From Protula sp. h YS-2021 (Eukaryota > Annelida > Polychaeta > Sabellida > Serpulidae), in contig OX457031.1 in NCBI GenBank assembly GCA_949752745.1, positions 45,837,257 to 45,901,256 on the forward strand: a DNA stretch of 64,000 nucleotides, in the 5' to 3' direction. The position numbers were made by a program, and so were the translations under genes. Positions 60,340 to 64,000 of the stretch are shown in pieces. Numbering within the stretch: the first letter of the stretch is position 1; the number at the start of each line of letters is the position of its first letter. The notes under the pieces are model-generated. The model was not told the origin of the DNA. It did not search any database and saw only the letters and a program-made list of their open reading frames with translations.

Positions 60340-60915
60340 TTAGATATATGTCCACGAAGAGTTTTGTTGAACCATCTCCAGAATGTCACAGCATTTATGC
60401 GCATCAGTCTGCTGAAGCACGTGATCCACTGACGTCATTTGCTTCTTCAACATTTGCCATTCCTTCAATGTCAACAAAATTCCTTTCTTGGTATGATATA
60501 ACCTCCCAGTGGTAGCTTTACACTCAGGTTTTAAAGCAGCAGCAGCAATTTTCGGCTTAGCTTTAACCTGTGTCTTTGCAACGGCGGCGGCAGCAGCTGT
60601 AGTCTCTAAATTAAGCTCCATTTTTGGCTTTTTACACGGTGGTTTGGTAGATATAGGCGGACACTCCACTTTTTTTATCTTTCTAAACGGTGGCTGCCTT
60701 TGAAGCTGTTACTTTAGCTGTTGCAGTGGTAGTGGACTGAACTCAGACTTTATTATGATTTTTGCCTCAGACTTTGTCATAGGCTTCATCTCAAATTTTG
60801 CTATAGGTATTATCTCAGACTCTGCTGTAGGTATTGTCTCAGGCTTTGCTGTAGACATTGCTGCAGGTATTGTGGTAGATGTTACTGGTTGTTTATTGAC
60901 TGCAGACATGTTCAC
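60340..60915 (-). pseudogene. Ala/Lys/Pro-rich protein with possible PC4-like C-terminus
   Basis: The N-terminal frame (60,915-60,709) is a low-complexity series of 'I.P.AKFE / KSEAKIIIKSE' repeats. The second frame (60,669-60,340) continues with Ala-rich sequence and ends GRLYHTKKGILLTLKEWQML, which resembles the end of the PC4 single-strand DNA-binding fold (..KKGISLTL.QW..L). One frame change near 60,690. PC4-like proteins occur in some Polintons, so a DNA-binding replication accessory role is plausible but unproven. Confidence 0.45.
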
Positions 60916-60979
60916 TCTTCAACAGTTTGACACAGAATGATTGTAATGTCTGAGGGTGGGCGCCTTAAATATTATGCAC

Positions 60980-63900
60980 TCATACTCTATGAACTGTGTT
61001 ATGCCCATGAGCTAACGTAGTGTAGCCGTCATTCAACACATTGCGATTATCATCAAATTATGATAGACCAACCATCACAGTCTGCTCTGAAAACATTTGA
61101 TGTTTATTGCTTCGAATGAAATTTCCCACCAAATATGATTGCTCTTCCTTAAATAAACTGTCTTTGTATTGAGCATGTGTCATTCGCCTCTGGCAAGCGC
61201 ATGTAATGCCCTTAGCAGTATGTTTCTCTTGTCCATCATACAGCAATCTATGCATCTTCGGTCGAAGTCCTATAAACTCCTCAATGGATACTCCAGCAGT
61301 TTCATCTTTCATTTTTCCCAACACTTTTTTGTTCACGGTGGAGTGCAGGAAATGATCCTTTTGATAATCATTTGTATAAAGAAGATGACTATCCAGTCGC
61401 ATATCTTTGTAAATGTCTCTGGTATGTCATAACACAAGTTGTCTGTGTCACTGTACAGCATTTTTGCATCTGGATACTTCTTCTTCATGCAATTGTAGTG
61501 ATAATCATACATGAGGGCTTTGCTAAGATCCAGAACAGTAAATCCAGTCTGAATAGATTTACTCAGCAACAGACCCGATTTCAGAAAGTTACTGCTGTCA
61601 AGTCTTTATTGAAAATGTGGAATTGGTGAAATGTAGGATTGGTCACTACCTTTTGGAAACGTTTCTAATTGTGAACTAATTCTACATTGATTCGTTTTCC
61701 CACATTTTCCATGGTTTTACCAAATATGGTATTGCTCATCAATTTGTAAAAGTATTTTTTAAACGGGATTTTTGCCACTTTTCTCTTCTCTATGTTGACA
61801 TCTATGCATTTAGCTCTCCATTCACTTTGCTGGAACATAATGGCTCGATGCACCTTTGTCATTTCCAATCCAATAGATACATAATGCTGCAAATCTAGAT
61901 AATATATCACATACTTTTCCTTGTCACTGAGATTAGGAATCAACTTTCCTAAGGTTTAAATTTCAATCTCAACTGCTTTTTCAGATTCTGACTGTATTAG
62001 GGTAATTCACTGATTCAAACAGTTTTCTTCTCAGGAGCCACTGCATAGTCACTGTGCTGATCATGAATTTCGGCCGAATATGTGAGATCTAGCTCTTAAA
62101 TATATCCCGTCTCAGCATCTTCACTTGCTTTCATTTAGTCCAGAGATTCTGGCTCTTCTACTCATGCAAATCCACATTCTGGCAAACTCTGTGACATGCT
62201 TCACCCGTAGAGATTGTTGGCGTCAAAGTACACGATATAGTTTGTTGACTTGGTCACATGGTAGTCTGGAATGTAGGGGATGTTGGCTTTTGCATACTTG
62301 TGTGTAATCACTGAAATACCTCATCGCAGACCTTGCTCAACTATTTGATACATGTGAATATCATCTATCAATTTCAATTAAAAATTTGTATGTTTCAGCA
62401 TAACGTCTCATGTCAAACCTGGTGCTGCATAGTAATGGGCAGGAACAATTCATATGTGCTCAGACACATATTTCTAAAATTTTCAAACATATCCTCCAAC
62501 AGCAACACATCTGTTTTTAGGTAGAGGTCATGATATTCTCCAAAGTTGTTGCAGTGGAATAAATTCCAGACTCGTTGTTCATGAGCATCATCCTCATCAC
62601 TAATTGACTGTAAAATCTTCTTATGGTGGAAGCTTGGTTTCTGAAAACTTGGAAGGTTCATCAACATGGTCATAGGGATATACTCCTTTTCTCAAAAGTA
62701 ACTCTTCCATTGGTTGCCACGCACATGAGCAGTAATATTCTGGAACTTATCTTTGCCTTCAGCTGCTAAGTTGGCCACTACTTTTTGCAAGGATGCTCCC
62801 ATGAATCGGTAGGATTCGATGAATTTCAGATTGTCAATGGTAATTGCAATGTACTTTTCTACATTGTTAGGAATGACTGATAGCTTCATGGTTTTGAATT
62901 TTCCCATACTCTTCATAAGGAGAAAACTGTCATATCCTCGGAGGTTGTGGAATAGGATAGGAATGATGAATGCATCCCGCTTTCCTTGCTGGTCCTTTTT
63001 TAAGCGAAACTGTAGGTTGCATCGATTATGGGCTGCTCCGCGGTATTTTCGACTGATATGATCATGATCTCGAACACGATCAACTTACATCAACTCATGA
63101 CAAATGTAGCAATGAGTAGCTTCATCAAACTGTCTCTTATCCTTAGCAGCCATTTCAGTGACTTTTCGGTTGCTCAATCGATTCACAACGTGATCACGTT
63201 CCTCCACCATATCCTGTAGAAATATATAGGCAGCATTGTCTCCACGGCAAAGAACAGGATCACGTTTCTCATATTAGCTGACGACAACATAGACAAAACT
63301 ATTCACCTTGTGATGTTGATAACGACCACCATCCTGTTTCTCTGTACAGCATTCAAAGTCAGCATAAATGACAAATGGTGCTTTTGCTGTGATTTAATGT
63401 TCTTAAATCGAATGATTGTATCGTCTGGAGATGATAATCGTTGTGTTCATGCTGCTCACAAACTTCACCATGTTAGTCCATAACTTGTCGCATAAACCCA
63501 TGCAAAAATTGAAGCAGTAAAACTTTTTACCACGATGTTTTGTACGATGCTTTAAGAGTCGACTAAAGTTCTTAATCAGGCAATAATGTCTCTTCTCATC
63601 GTCAATGATGAGCAGCAAGTTAATTTCAGTGTCACTCTCATGTTGAGTCATGCGACTTATGTGGATGGGTACCACAACTTGATAGACCCAACCAGTAACA
63701 TTGGCTGTAATGTTTTTCATCGTCTCAAATTTAGGAATTTGATGAAATGATTTTTGAAATCTTATCCAGCACCCATCCAGATCCCTGATATTCGTGCTCA
63801 TTAAACTTGCTAAACAAATCCTTGAAAAATGCGTTTGGTATATCGTTATCAATATCCATTTGATTGAATTCTCTAAGAGTATGAGTGCTAAGATGTCTAT

Positions 63901-63985
63901 TATCCACATGTTCTACCAACACTCCCTCTTCATTTATTGTTATTTTTTAATCGAGCTCAAACGGCATTTTATTCCCTCGTTTAAT
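60980..63985 (-). pseudogene. protein-primed DNA polymerase B (Polinton PolB), multiple breaks
   Basis: About 1,000 codons across several frames with all landmarks in order. The N-terminal region has EHEYQGSGWVLDKISKI (63,922-63,731) and a Cys-bearing KHRGKKFYCFNF (63.5 kb). The exonuclease-end motif is YHDLYLKTDVLLLEDMFENF (62.5 kb). Polymerase motif A is VYFDANNLYG followed by TGA instead of Trp (near 62,205). Motif B is KLMSNTIFGKTMEN (61.7 kb). Motif C is MLYSDTDNLCYDI (61.45 kb). The C-terminus is IGLRPKMHRLLYDGQEKHTA and FDDNRNVLNDGYTTLAHGH. The polymerase replicates the element from protein-capped ends in the family. Catalytic Asp residues of motifs A and C are still present, but stops and shifts abolish the protein. 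Confidence 0.85.
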
Positions 63986-64000
63986 CTATCTTTTAAATGT

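Larger units (their letters stand above)
48040..64000. mobile_element. decayed Polinton/Maverick (giant virus-like transposon), continues past window
   Basis: Convergent organisation characteristic of animal Polintons/adintovirus-like elements. Rightward genes are ATPase, small late proteins, minor capsid, core-like protein, major capsid and adenain-type protease. Leftward genes are an unknown protein, a possible PC4-like protein and protein-primed PolB. Nearly every gene carries stops or frameshifts, so the copy is a relic. No integrase and no terminal inverted repeat were seen; the left end passes into the GTAC-rich array and the right end is outside. Internal triplication of the capsid/protease block is described separately. 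Confidence 0.88.

Overview
The window is animal nuclear DNA. It has spliced protein-coding exons with GT..AG introns, abundant non-autonomous DNA transposons, a non-LTR retrotransposon, P-element and BEL/Pao relics, and a large Polinton/Maverick. Eight elements are built as two to four tandem ~150-190 bp core repeats, then a GACG/GACA microsatellite, then a short palindrome. This matches the 'pearl/CvA' (Helentron-associated) elements described from oysters and other bivalves, so a bivalve mollusc is the most likely source. This is inference; no species can be named.

One host gene dominates. A minus-strand TEX10 orthologue (PELP1-TEX10-WDR18 / rixosome subunit, Ipi1 family) runs from 34,413 to 10,463. 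I resolve 18 coding exons whose phases all agree and give a predicted 1,072-residue protein with an intact stop. Its central introns are unusual: minisatellites are built from the gene's own exon ends and splice sites. Exon 4 donor copies lie at 30.7-31.2 kb, exon 2 copies at 32.2-32.7 kb, exon 5 end copies at 27.7-29.85 kb, exon 8 donors at 22.7-23.0 kb, exon 9 acceptors at 22.3-22.5 kb, exon 11 acceptors at 20.5-21.0 kb and exon 1 donors at 34.05-34.23 kb. The exon 4 array is open in the exon 4 frame over six donor copies spaced by a multiple of three.

Layout: 1-10.3 kb holds repeats (a pearl-like element, a TTAA-flanked element with a Gag-like relic, two foldback MITEs, two Mutator-like MITEs). 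10.46-34.4 kb is TEX10 with intronic insertions, including a P-element fragment and a 3.7 kb CAGTG..CACTG element. 35.0-35.7 kb holds a hAT-like MITE and a tRNA-derived SINE. 35.9-44.0 kb is one I/Nimb-like LINE (minus strand) split by at least three later insertions, one of which carries inverted arrays of small hairpins. 44.0-45.9 kb has nothing recognised. 45.9-47.95 kb is a degenerate satellite-like array. 48.04-64.0 kb is a decayed Polinton/Maverick that continues past the window edge.

The Polinton has a rightward block (packaging ATPase remnant, conserved small late genes, minor capsid, core-like protein, major capsid, adenain-like protease). It converges on a leftward block (unknown gene, possible PC4-like protein, protein-primed PolB). 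The core-end/major-capsid/protease segment is present in three tandem, nearly identical units of ~2.74 kb. All three carry the same older frameshifts, so the genes were already broken when the segment was amplified. No integrase or terminal inverted repeat was found in the window.
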